A DNA stretch of 64,000 nucleotides. Source: Pycnococcus provasolii (taxonomy: Eukaryota; Chlorophyta; Pseudoscourfieldiophyceae; Pseudoscourfieldiales). Under the pieces are notes generated by a model. That model ran no database searches. It was not told where the DNA came from and saw only the letters and a list, made by a program, of their open reading frames with translations. Shown one piece after another: positions 11,201-18,803 of the stretch. The translations under genes and the position numbers were made by a program. Every line of letters begins with the position of its first letter. The stretch's first letter is position 1. The DNA lies in the NCBI GenBank assembly GCA_049487715.1, contig CP150563.1, positions 620,001 through 684,000 on the forward strand, written 5' to 3'.

Positions 11201-12669
11201 GCGCGTGTCTATCTGTGCTAGAAGGACATTCTCGTGAGGTGACTTCCGCATCGTATTCCGCGGATGGTACGCGCATCGTCTCCGCGGGCGGTGACGACAA
11301 GACCGTTCGCGTGTGGGACGCGACGACTGGCGCGTGCGTAATTGTGCTCATGGGCCATTCTGATATGGTGACTTCAGCGTCGTATAGCCCGGATGGTACG
11401 CGCATCGTCTCCTCGAGCTTGGACGAGACTCTTCGCGTCTGGGACGCGATGACCGGCGCGTGCATGTCTGTGCTCGAGGGGCATTCTAATGGGGGGGTGA
11501 CTTCCGCATCGTATTCCGCGGATGGTACACGCATCGTCTCAGCGGGCGGTGTTTTGGACAATACCGTTCGCGTCTGGGACGCGACGACCGGCGCGTGCAT
11601 GTCTGTGCTCGAGGGCCATTCTGATTTAGTACTATCAGCGTCGTATAGCCCGGATGGTACGCGCATCGTCTCTGCAAGCGATGATGAGACCGTTCGCGTC
11701 TGGGACGCGACGACCGACATGCGCGTGTCTGTGCTCGAGGGGCATTGTGATCCGGTCCAATCCGCATCGTATTCCGCGGATGGGACGCGCATCGTCTCCG
11801 CGAGCAAGGACGAGACCGTTCGCGTCTGGGACGCGACGACCGGCGCGTGTTTATCTGTGCTGGAAGGCCATTCTCATGATGAGGCGGTGACTTCCGCATC
11901 TTATTCCGCGGATGGGACGCGCATCGTCTCCGCGAGCATGGACTCGACCGTTCGCGTCTGGGACGCGACGACCGGCGCGTGTATATCTGTGCTAAAAGGA
12001 CATTCTTATGGGGTATATTCCGCATCTTATTCCGCGGATGGGACGCGCATCGTCTCCGCGAGCTCCGAACAGACCGTTCGCATCTGGGACGCGACGACCG
12101 GCGCGTGTATATCTGTGCTGAAAGGCCATACTGATCAGGTGAATTCCGCATCTTATTCCGCGGATGGAACGCGCATCGTCTCCGCGAGTGACGACAAGAC
12201 CGTTCGCGTCTGGGACGCGACGACCGGCGCGCGTTTATCTGTGCTGAAAGGACATACTGATTATGTGACTTCCGCATCGTATTCCGCGGATGGGACGCGC
12301 ATCGTCTCCTCGAGCAGGGACAAGACCGTTCGCATCTGGGACGCGACGACCGGCGCGCGTTTATCTGTGCTAAAAGGCCATTCTGGATGGGTGAATTCCG
12401 CATCTTATTCCGCGGATGGTACACGCATCGTCTCCGCGGGTGGGAGCTTTAATTTGGAGGAGATCTTTTGGGAGGGGTTCTCTCGCAATGATGACAAGAC
12501 CGTTCGCGTCTGGGACGCGACGACCGGCGCGTGTATATCTGTGCTGAACGGCCATTCTGATCAGGTGACATCCGCATCGTATTCCGCGGACGGAACGCGG
12601 ATCGTCTCAGCGAGTCGGGACAAGACCATTCGCATCTGGGACGCTACAACAATCGCAAGTGGTGCATAG
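8254..12669 (+). CDS. NLR/STAND-like protein: MGC lipidation signal, TIR-like region, NACHT-type ATPase, 14 WD40 repeats
   Basis: An intronless 1471-residue protein. It begins MGCAAS, a dual myristoylation/palmitoylation context. Residues about 155-255 form a TIR-like or toll-related effector region (YFVSHAWG at 160-167, WLDIFAINQ at 192-200, LWCLYEI near 244). A P-loop NTPase follows: Walker A VGGPGEGKSS at 360-369 (Lys367) and Walker B VILLDALDE at 454-462, then an RxD-like TTRPDAD. A helical spacer (about 500-860) leads into 14 WD40 repeats (about 862-1471), enough for two seven-bladed propellers. This is the effector-switch-sensor order of STAND/NLR proteins: the WD40 surface is expected to bind a ligand, the ATPase to oligomerise and the N-terminal region to signal. 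An immune or self/non-self role is inferred, not shown. Confidence 0.9.
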   Translation: MGCAASTARIIGGTKIWPTTVLPVKPTRQIFDEGKIQAESSSESPVYRAVSLAWLAQFVKAHAGTTQSWDVVKEFMAEEDGGGKDASLIVTSDNLETHRNKRRAAEKTKSGKPVPVEYRNIPFEQMYTTDIVECFVRSLAREEHMSYAQAENLPVGAPTYFVSHAWGSTFVDLVKSVTGALAGAAQNDTYVWLDIFAINQDDTGGVFSAMKELDDGRTLASTIALSRETLVVLDKERVIPLTRLWCLYEIGSTPPQKLQLVTNGFSEKDVSHHIRNIDAETALCFSPADKKMIHGEITDKFGFASMRHFTEELKLRFMLRPMSYESDVQALKERGQRNKYQLDELREHVTSTGGRLACIVGGPGEGKSSVAAAALDLVHAAHFFKRADVRRQDVIEMVRSLGFQLGQQSDVIRKCLIELDKDTTAKAFVDPDVAVNAILVKPLKKLANMKKHAVILLDALDEADDELHTSNSAVGLLRTLAREARNGVSVLVTTRPDADGDYPRRRVLEHDWESGMQVVEAGQFLGSEAVVVEDTEESHLWEAWEQVMSNMQSSKVYQIVSREFVRRYGTNSKTAPADVDAAYRLWFSHASMGEEKVRRLIDIVLASREPLSSAHIDRLGLRKACERLPGWGLLFEERDHLLQTLHLSLREYLEDPNQSGEYAANVSRGHDELARSCLEVLFRGDEEKGPTVAYALRHGHVHLTEMVARMQGETSMNVLNIWHAKLMVERTSKEKTLTVMPDRYEASRWCATEFAGLWLKREMDAGRRGVLVVELVRLEKALVEAKGKLSNNATDLVTVESLHAFVRVLRWGVGTYSHVEMIAANLPCTSAWYQSPGQSVLTGAPCASLPIRVEIDATLLNNMQGHDESVSSASYSADGTRIVSASRDKTVRVWDATTGACISVLEGHSGWVNSASYSADGTRIVSASSDKTVRVWDATTGACMSVLKGHSLKVLSASYSANGTRIVSASMDKSVRVWDAATGACLSVLEGHSREVTSASYSADGTRIVSAGGDDKTVRVWDATTGACVIVLMGHSDMVTSASYSPDGTRIVSSSLDETLRVWDAMTGACMSVLEGHSNGGVTSASYSADGTRIVSAGGVLDNTVRVWDATTGACMSVLEGHSDLVLSASYSPDGTRIVSASDDETVRVWDATTDMRVSVLEGHCDPVQSASYSADGTRIVSASKDETVRVWDATTGACLSVLEGHSHDEAVTSASYSADGTRIVSASMDSTVRVWDATTGACISVLKGHSYGVYSASYSADGTRIVSASSEQTVRIWDATTGACISVLKGHTDQVNSASYSADGTRIVSASDDKTVRVWDATTGARLSVLKGHTDYVTSASYSADGTRIVSSSRDKTVRIWDATTGARLSVLKGHSGWVNSASYSADGTRIVSAGGSFNLEEIFWEGFSRNDDKTVRVWDATTGACISVLNGHSDQVTSASYSADGTRIVSASRDKTIRIWDATTIASGA
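10842..12657 (+). repeat. tandem array of 14 near-identical WD40-coding units
   Basis: The unit is about 123-132 bp (41-44 codons) and encodes GHSxxVxSASYSADGTRIVSASxDxTVRVWDATTGACxSVL-type blades. Nucleotide identity between units is very high, including synonymous sites. Variation is concentrated at the positions after GHS and around the D-x-T turn. Unit 13 carries a ~15-residue insertion (near 12442-12493). Units 1-8 alternate AGC and TCC for the Ser after SASY, while units 9-14 all use TCC. Confidence 0.95.
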
Positions 12670-13560
12670 ACATCATTGTTCAATGGGATGCATTGATTAA
12701 GTAAATTTGTAATTTTTCCTCATTTCTCTTTATGATTTTGATTCAATACCTTACAGGATTACAAGTTTATCTTTATCTTTATAGACGAATTTATTACGAT
12801 GCGAGTGGCGGTGGTCCGGTCGGCCACATGCACCACCTGCCTGCCTGCCTGCCTGCCTGACCACGCACCACCGTTGCACGAGCTTACCATTCGGCCAAGA
12901 CTTCGGCCCTTCGCGTGCGCCCAGGACCTGTGCCCAGGAGTCGACCTGGTCAGTCACTCAGTCGTGCCAGGTGCCAGGCCAAGGTTGCCAGGCCAAGATT
13001 ATTACCACGTCTGACCCGTCATTACTTCGCCTTATTCTTATTCTTGGTTTATTCGTATTCCTACCGGCTGCTTGCACGGGATCGCTGGTACCATCCTACT
13101 GTACTTCGCAACAGTGCAACACGGCAACACCTCCTCGCAACTGTACCTTGGAGCGCCTCCAGGTGGTCTTGGCCTTGCACGGGCTCCGGCGAACTGAGCT
13201 CCACTCCACTCACCAAACACCTCTCCCTCCCCTCCCCCTCCCCCTCCCTCCTCAGTCCCTCCCCCTCTCATTATTCCTCCCCAGCCAGGCGTTGCAACTT
13301 GCAAGGCATTCCTGCAAGGGTGCGATTGATGTGATGCCGATGGATGCGAGGTGAATTTAGAAGTACTTTGTACAGTTTGGGAAGGCTGCTGAACGGCACC
13401 TCCTCTCCTCTTCTTCTTCTCCCTTCTCCCTTCCTCCCCTTAGGTCTAGTCTAGTCTATCACCTGTAGTTGGTTCGGTTCGGTTCTCTCCCATCAATCAA
13501 CATCAACATCGCCTTGGTCCCCATCAAACAAACAACTCTTCAGGGTTCTTTGTCTTGCTG
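12670..13560. other. intergenic region with simple repeats
   Basis: About 890 bp without a credible gene. It holds a (CCTG)n tract near 12838-12858, GCCAGGCCAAG-type short repeats (12966-12998), and CT-rich runs at 13215-13270 and 13399-13440 that probably belong to the promoter/5' UTR of the next gene. Confidence 0.5.
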
Positions 13561-14550
13561 ATGCCGACGCCACGCGCGCACGCGGCCCACCTCGACACGC
13601 GCGCCGACCACTACCGCGGCACGTACTGGTACAAGGCGCTCGACGGCAACTCCGCCAAGGACGCCTCCAAGGGAAACACCTTCACCGGCGTGCTCACGCC
13701 CGCGACGCCCGTCGTGGGGGAGACGCTGCGAATTCAGAAAAACTCCATACTCGCAAGACCTCCACGAACCGCATACAAAACGCTCAAGGACTACGGAAGC
13801 CTCGACGCGCTTCCCACGGGAGCATTCAAGCACAGCCTCGGGCCGCTCAGCGAGACGAGCGGAACGGTGCGAAGCCTTCCCACGCAGCTCAGCGACAGAC
13901 CGACGAGCATTAACATCAACCACCTGCGCAGTGAGCGACTCGAGCTCATCTGGAAGGACTACTACGCCGGCAGCCGCACATTCCGACCGGGAAGCAACGT
14001 CGACAACTGGGTCGAGGAGCGCCACGACGCGGCCTACCACAGCGGAACCGTGTCGGAGCGCCAGCCAACCACGTACGAGAGCGTCGCCTCCAAGACGCTC
14101 AAGGAGGCGTCAAGGCTGTACACCAAGAAGAAGAATAGCTCGCCGGTCGTCGCAAAGGTGCGTGGAGTGCGCGACGACTACCGCAGTCACACCTACCAGC
14201 TCTTGAACGAGCGAAGGCCAAACTACATAAACTACTCGAACGAGCGAGCGGACGTGTCAGCGAAAGACCCGAACATGAGCGGGTGCTACTGGGTGGGCAC
14301 CGCTCCCACGCACATGTTCAAGTCCGTCGGCTCGAGCGTGTACGGCGAGAAGGACCGCCTTGAATTTCAGAAGCGCAGTCGCGCGAGCGACACGAAGAGC
14401 CGCGTTCTGTGCGGCATTCGCGAGGAGCACCGCCCCGCGTTGCCTGAGCTGAACGCTTACCGGAGCAAGTGGTTCTCAAAAGACTCGCGCGCCGAGACGG
14501 CGCCTGCTCTGGCAACGCCATGGCGCACGGAGTACGGGCGCGCATTCTAG
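13561..14550 (+). CDS. hypothetical protein rich in short Tyr/Trp motifs
   Basis: This is a 329-residue protein from ATG 13561, following a CT-rich leader. It has no membrane segment, signal peptide or recognisable catalytic motif. It is basic and hydrophilic, with many spaced aromatic motifs (HYRGTYWYKALDG, WKDYYAG, VRDDYRSHTYQLLNERRPNYINY, CYWVGTAP) and ends WRTEYGRAF. Extended, aromatic-dotted proteins of this look are common among axonemal microtubule-associated proteins, but that is only an impression. It is codon-biased like its neighbours and lies 153 bp upstream of the methyltransferase on the same strand. Confidence 0.75.
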   Translation: MPTPRAHAAHLDTRADHYRGTYWYKALDGNSAKDASKGNTFTGVLTPATPVVGETLRIQKNSILARPPRTAYKTLKDYGSLDALPTGAFKHSLGPLSETSGTVRSLPTQLSDRPTSININHLRSERLELIWKDYYAGSRTFRPGSNVDNWVEERHDAAYHSGTVSERQPTTYESVASKTLKEASRLYTKKKNSSPVVAKVRGVRDDYRSHTYQLLNERRPNYINYSNERADVSAKDPNMSGCYWVGTAPTHMFKSVGSSVYGEKDRLEFQKRSRASDTKSRVLCGIREEHRPALPELNAYRSKWFSKDSRAETAPALATPWRTEYGRAF

Positions 14551-14703
14551 AAATCAAGCTCAAGCGAATAATACCATCTAAGTTTAAGTTTCATTTTTTT
14601 CCTTTCCAAACCCGAATAATCCACCCCGGCATGCAGAGCAAACCCCCAACTCCTCCCCCCGATCTCGCCTTGATCTCTCGCCTCCGATTCTTGAGCAGGT
14701 GAC

Positions 14704-15885
14704 ATGCCGACGCCTCGCTTGGTGCGCTCGCGCCTCTCCTCCCGCGCGCGCACACACGCGCACGCGTCTTCGAACAAGCACACGCCCGCATCCGTCGCTG
14801 TGCCCAACCTCGCGGCGTCGGCGGCGGTGCCAACAAACACGCAAAACGCACCGCTGGGATCGCCCGCAATCGTAGCGGCGGGCTCCGCGGCGGCGATCGC
14901 CGCGGCGGGACTTGCGGTGAAGCGCGTCCTGGACACGCCTGCACGCGAGTACAAGGAAGGTGCGCAGGTGGGCAAGGAGTACGACGCATGGCACGACGAG
15001 GGCATACTCGAGTACTACTGGGGCGAGCACATCCACCTCGGATACTACAGCGACGAGGAACGCGCCGAGGGATACAAGAAGAAGGACTTCAAGCAGGCGA
15101 AGTACGACTTCATCGACGAGATGTTCCACTGGGGAACGCAGCCGATCGACACCTCTAACGTCAAGACTGTTCTCGACGTCGGCTGCGGCATCGGCGGAAC
15201 GTCGCGCTACCTTGCGAAGAAGCTCCTTCCGAATGCCACCGTTACGGGTATCACCATTAGCGAAAAGCAGGTGGAACGCGCGACGCAACTCGCCAAGGGG
15301 CAGGACGTTCCCAATGCAAAGTTTGAGCTCATGGACGCGCTGAACATGGAGTATCCAGACAACTCGTTCGACATGGTGTGGGCGTGCGAGAGCGGCGAGC
15401 ACATGCCCGACAAGACAAAGTATGTCAACGAGATGCTTCGCGTGCTCAAGCCTGGCGGTCGTCTCATCATCGCAACCTGGTGCCAGCGCGACAACCTCGA
15501 CGCGCTCAAGGCTTCGGGTGCGAGCGAAGAGGCGATGGCGAACGCGTACGAGAATCTCGTCGGTTTCACCGACGAGGAGAAGTCTCGGCTCGACTTTCTC
15601 TACCGCGAGTGGGCTCACCCGTACTTCATCAGCTACGAGGAGTACGCTCGCGTCTGCGAGCGCAGCGGCATGGCGACGGACATCACGACGGATGACTGGG
15701 CACAGCAGACGATACCGAGTTGGCGTCACAGCGTTTGGGCTGGTGTGTACGACCCGTGGACGGTGTTCAGCCGACCACGCGCGTGGTACCGCACCTTGCG
15801 CGACATTGTCACGCTGGAGAGGATGCACCGCGCGTTCAGCGACGGCCTGTTGACGTACGGCATGATTTCGTGTACGAAAAAGTAA
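14704..15885 (+). CDS. chloroplast tocopherol/plastoquinone-pathway SAM methyltransferase (MPBQ/gamma-TMT family)
   Basis: A 393-residue protein. Residues 1 to about 75 are Arg/Ser/Ala-rich and fit a chloroplast transit peptide. Class I SAM-binding motifs follow: VLDVGCGIGGTSRYLA (motif I), VTGITISEKQVERA, the acidic FDMVWACESGEHMPD and the post-motif LKPGGRLIIATW. The lead-in EYYWGEHIHLGYY and the later EWAHPYF resemble the cyanobacterial sll0418-type 2-methyl-6-phytyl-benzoquinol methyltransferase, whereas ESGEHMPDK and IIATWCQR are also shared with plant gamma-tocopherol methyltransferase (VTE4). It probably methylates a tocopherol or plastoquinol precursor in the plastid. Which step cannot be settled from motifs alone. 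Confidence 0.85.
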   Translation: MPTPRLVRSRLSSRARTHAHASSNKHTPASVAVPNLAASAAVPTNTQNAPLGSPAIVAAGSAAAIAAAGLAVKRVLDTPAREYKEGAQVGKEYDAWHDEGILEYYWGEHIHLGYYSDEERAEGYKKKDFKQAKYDFIDEMFHWGTQPIDTSNVKTVLDVGCGIGGTSRYLAKKLLPNATVTGITISEKQVERATQLAKGQDVPNAKFELMDALNMEYPDNSFDMVWACESGEHMPDKTKYVNEMLRVLKPGGRLIIATWCQRDNLDALKASGASEEAMANAYENLVGFTDEEKSRLDFLYREWAHPYFISYEEYARVCERSGMATDITTDDWAQQTIPSWRHSVWAGVYDPWTVFSRPRAWYRTLRDIVTLERMHRAFSDGLLTYGMISCTKK

Positions 15886-16068
15886 GTTACCTACTAGCAT
15901 TGTTGTTGTTTACGAGCTCTTACACGCCGGACGCCCATGAAAAGCGCCCATCGCGGTGAGTTTGAACGTGTGTGAGTGGACGACCGTTGGACGAAGTGAC
16001 CCGCCGTCCCTATTCCTACATGATCGATCTTAGCTTGGTACAGCCACATTATTTACAGGGGCGACTAT

Positions 16069-16341
16069 TTATGCGACACCCTTCGTTTCGAGTATGCTTT
16101 TCATTCCCCCCGCGTATAGGTTGTACACGGTCGCTTGCCTTTGCATGGTTCGCAGTTCTTTTGTTGCCTTATGCATCAAAAGTTCAGCCTGTACTGCATC
16201 TGTGGACGCGTTTTCCTTGAATCCCGATCGTACGCGTCTGAGTGCGTATTCGCGCACGTTGTAGTCTTGGAACGATCGAGCGGCACGCACGAGGTTGCGG
16301 TACATGGCGAGCGGCGACATTGCTGACGGCGGCGGCGGCAT
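16069..16341 (-). CDS. ISD11: ISD11/LYRM4, LYR-motif iron-sulfur biogenesis factor
   Basis: A 90-residue protein with the LYR-family layout: MYRNLVRAARSFQDYN (the LYR triad is MYR here), then VREYALRRVRSGFKEN, which is diagnostic for ISD11, followed by a long helix with LLMHKATKELRTMQRQA. ISD11 binds and stabilises the cysteine desulfurase NFS1 with acyl carrier protein in the mitochondrial matrix, supporting Fe-S cluster assembly. The length fits the family (about 90-95). Translation could start at the first Met or at MSPLAMYR seven codons later. It is convergent with the methyltransferase gene, with under 200 bp between their 3' ends. Confidence 0.92.
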   Translation of the reverse strand: MPPPPSAMSPLAMYRNLVRAARSFQDYNVREYALRRVRSGFKENASTDAVQAELLMHKATKELRTMQRQATVYNLYAGGMKSILETKGVA

Positions 16342-16537
16342 GCTCTGAGGTAGCTAGGCGAGGTTGGGAGAGGCCGAAAAATAGGACGACGTCGACAGAG
16401 CCTCGGAGGCACTCTGGAGAGGAAGAGAAGAAGGGGGGCAAGTAAAGTAGGGTTTTGTTTGTAACCCTAAGTGATCAGGTTAGGGTTTAGGGTTCGGGTT
16501 CGGGTAAACCTGGATGCAGGTCCCCCCCTGCTACCGT

Positions 16538-16612
16538 AGTTTAGGGACGCTGTTTAGACCCCAAAAAGCGGTTTAGGGACGCGTTTTTTCGTCCCTAAAC
16601 TGTTTAGGGACG
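16538..16612. repeat. GTTTAGGGACG repeat cluster with a hairpin
   Basis: Direct copies of GTTTAGGGACG start near 16539, 16571 and 16602, and one inverted copy CGTCCCTAAAC is at 16590-16600. The copy at 16571-16581 and the inverted copy form an 11-bp hairpin with an 8-nt loop. The unit contains TTTAGGG, the plant-type telomeric heptamer, unlike the TTAGGG arrays elsewhere in the window. Confidence 0.85.
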
Positions 16613-16740
16613 TTTTCTCGGAATAGCGGGGGAGGAGGTCGGCGCCTCTTGATTGGGGGTTAGGCGAGGTCGGCGCCCCCCTGCCCCCCCCCCCCCGTCC
16701 CCGTCGCCCGCCAGGCGCGCATCACGCCGTGCAAGCGGTC

Positions 16741-16781
16741 GTTCCATATTTCGGAGCGCACGTTCCATATTTCGGAGCGCA
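16741..16781. repeat. 21-bp tandem direct duplication
   Basis: The unit GTTCCATATTTCGGAGCGCA occurs twice in direct succession, separated by a single C. It has no recognised function. Confidence 0.9.
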
Positions 16782-17820
16782 TCGGCAAGCGAAATATCCG
16801 CGCGGCACGAACCCGCGCAAACAAGTCCTATGCTCGAGAACGGCCGCCAGTCCGTCGACGTTAGCGTTCAGCGTCTCACGCATTGCCCGCACGCCCCGCC
16901 ACGACCGCCCCCCGAGCAGGTGTCTCACCTGCGCGAGCCGAATAGGCTGTGTACAAACGAGTGAGCGGCGTCCGTCTGCAAGCTCTGCTTGCACCAGCGC
17001 ACTTGACGCAGGTTGATGGCAGGTTCAAAGGCGGCACAGTATGTACGTCGCGGCAGTGTCACCTCCATTCCTGCATGCTCGCAACCTCGCAGAGGAGGCG
17101 GACATGTACTGCACGCCACTCCCGCACGCGAGCAGTCAGCGAGCGCAACGACGAGCGAAATACCGCGTCCCGGAGGAGTTGAGCTTAGCTGTGGCTAGGC
17201 CGCCTTCGCCGGCGAACGATACCATAAAGTCCAAGCCGACTCGTTGCCGCTAACCGGCAAGCGCCGCGAGGCGGACACCTGACAGCCCGAGTCGTCGCGG
17301 CGCACGAGTCCGCAGATGCCGTTCAGCAGCCGCGCCCCGACGCAAAGCCGCGGTTCCCTCGTCCACGTTCGCGTGGTGAAACCCTCTCCACGCACCGTGC
17401 AGGTGTTCCCGAATCGCCTTGAGCCGCGCAGAACGACGTCGAGGACGCCCCAGCTTCGAGAATCGCGGTGGAATGGCAGTCGACGCCGTCTCGTCGGCTG
17501 TCCGCGAACGTCGTGAGCGCGAGCAGACCCGCCAGCGCCGCACCGCCGCCTGACTGCGTGAAGCAGAAGCAGTTCGTGGAGCTCGCGCTGGCGGCGTCGC
17601 GCACTGTCACTGCGGCGGCCACCGTTGGTGCGCGTGCTCGTGCTCCGACTCCTCTTCGAACAGCTCCGGCTCGAGGTTCCACCACCAGACGAGGCGATTT
17701 ATCATTTCAGGGCATGCGAGATATTGAAAGACTATAATATTGAGTATCACACGGGCATGAAGACGGCGCTCCGTCCCACGGGCGAAGGCCATCCTTTGGA
17801 AGAGGAACTCACGCTCGTCG

Positions 17821-18438
17821 TCACGCGCGCCAAGCCGAAAAGTTACGATGGAAAGTGTAAGATAAATTCTTGATTACTAAAATGTTTACTTCGTGAACCT
17901 CCCATGATGTCCCTTTTTGTTTGCACGGTCGCCCCTGACGACGTGGTTCTCGTGTCACACGTGGTGGTGAAATTTGGGCTGTTCCCAACCCGTGTTCTTC
18001 GCGGTGAAGTTCGCCCGTATCCGAGGCAGAGGAACTTGTCAGGTGGAGGTCCTTCAGCTGCTCAGGATGCTCCACGGTGCGACGCCTTAAGCTGCAGTCC
18101 TTCCGGCCCCGTACCCAGGCCGCGAGCTGGGTCCACACCTCTTGGAGTAGTATCGTATCTTCTGCCAGGCGCACGACGTCTCCCTTGTTCACGAGGTGGT
18201 CCAAGGTCTCCTCTTCCGACCTGCTCACCCTGCCTCGCCACTCCATGAGCCTGCGAAACTTCTTCGGCGTGTAGAGCGTCTCCTTCTTCACCACTGCTTT
18301 CAGCACATCCTTACCTATGTACTTCAAGCCGAGTCCAGGCACCCCTGGCTGCTTGGCTGTGACAAACCTCACACCACCAGGCAGGTTCACAAAACGCGGC
18401 GAACGCCTTAGCTTCTTCTCCATGGCAATGTTGTCCAC
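17821..18438 (-). CDS. uncertain ORF, possible transposon-associated protein
   Basis: A 205-codon reverse ORF whose first ~100 residues look protein-like (RFVNLPGGVRFVTAKQPGVPG, then a Lys/Arg/Glu-rich helical stretch). The second half is low-complexity and less convincing. No domain is recognised. It sits between decayed repeats and a truncated hAT transposase, so it may be part of a mobile element or a remnant. It could equally be spurious. Confidence 0.3.
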   Translation of the reverse strand: MDNIAMEKKLRRSPRFVNLPGGVRFVTAKQPGVPGLGLKYIGKDVLKAVVKKETLYTPKKFRRLMEWRGRVSRSEEETLDHLVNKGDVVRLAEDTILLQEVWTQLAAWVRGRKDCSLRRRTVEHPEQLKDLHLTSSSASDTGELHREEHGLGTAQISPPRVTREPRRQGRPCKQKGTSWEVHEVNILVIKNLSYTFHRNFSAWRA

Positions 18439-18803
18439 CGTGAATCTGTGAGTCTATTCCGTCCCCTTCTCGAGGGCTAGGACCCGATAGGTGTCTTTTT
18501 ACCCCAAAAAAGACACCTAACCCTAACCCTAACCCCAAACCGCACCAACACCGGATCCCTGACACCTCCTTGCACCTTGCGATGGCCGACCGGCCAGGCC
18601 GCGCACCTAATACTTTCGGCCATGGCCTTGCCACGCAGGCCGCGCACCTACTTAAGTTCAATGATGAGAGAGCTGAGAGAGCTGATGGATGAGAGAGCTC
18701 TGATGGATGAGCTCTGAAGAGGCTAGGGAAAGCTCCAAACCATTTGGCGCTTAACAACCCCTAAAATGTGCACCCCTTCCCAAAAAACTCTAACCCCTAA
18801 AAA
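18439..18803. other. repeat-rich gap downstream of the hAT fragment
   Basis: It contains a hairpin (18490-18517), an adjoining CCCTAA tract (18516-18540), two GC-rich copies of the phrase 'CAGGCCGCGCACCTA' near 18596 and 18637, and a GATGAGAGAGCT-type tandem stretch (18661-18716). No gene was seen. Confidence 0.6.
18490..18540. repeat. 11-bp hairpin followed by CCCTAA repeats
   Basis: GGTGTCTTTTT (18490-18500) pairs with AAAAAGACACC (18507-18517). The right arm runs straight into three CCTAAC units ending near 18540. It could be an element terminus or a recombination scar. Confidence 0.75.

Larger units (their letters stand above)
16342..17820. other. accessory intergenic region with telomere-like motifs, repeats and decayed coding-like stretches
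   Basis: About 1.5 kb without a supportable gene. It starts with degenerate TTAGGG/TTTAGGG sequence (16449-16505), then four copies of GTTTAGGGACG (16538-16612), a G/C homopolymer zone (16680-16696) and a 21-bp direct duplication at 16741-16781. Between 16720 and 17700 several reverse-strand frames give protein-like fragments (for example ETLNANVDGLAAVLEHR, and LKAIREHLHGAWRGFHHANVDEGTAALRRG) that shift frame repeatedly. This suggests a decayed gene or transposon rather than a functional CDS. Confidence 0.4.

Noticed and set aside
11486-12424. A 312-codon reverse ORF across the WD40 array
   Set aside because: It is the antisense frame of the repeats, Arg/Ser-rich with the same period; the forward frame explains the conservation.
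10842-12657. A regularly spaced ~125-bp repeat array that might be taken for a CRISPR-like or satellite array
   Set aside because: Repeats are contiguous, in frame and encode WD40 blades of one long ORF; there are no unique spacers.
14584-15900. A 438-codon reverse ORF opposite the methyltransferase
   Set aside because: Antisense of a well-recognised SAM methyltransferase; composition is typical of a shadow frame.
16749-16781. Duplicated GTTCCATATTTCGGAGCGCA considered as an attachment or origin repeat
   Set aside because: Only two adjacent copies and no associated integrase or replication gene.
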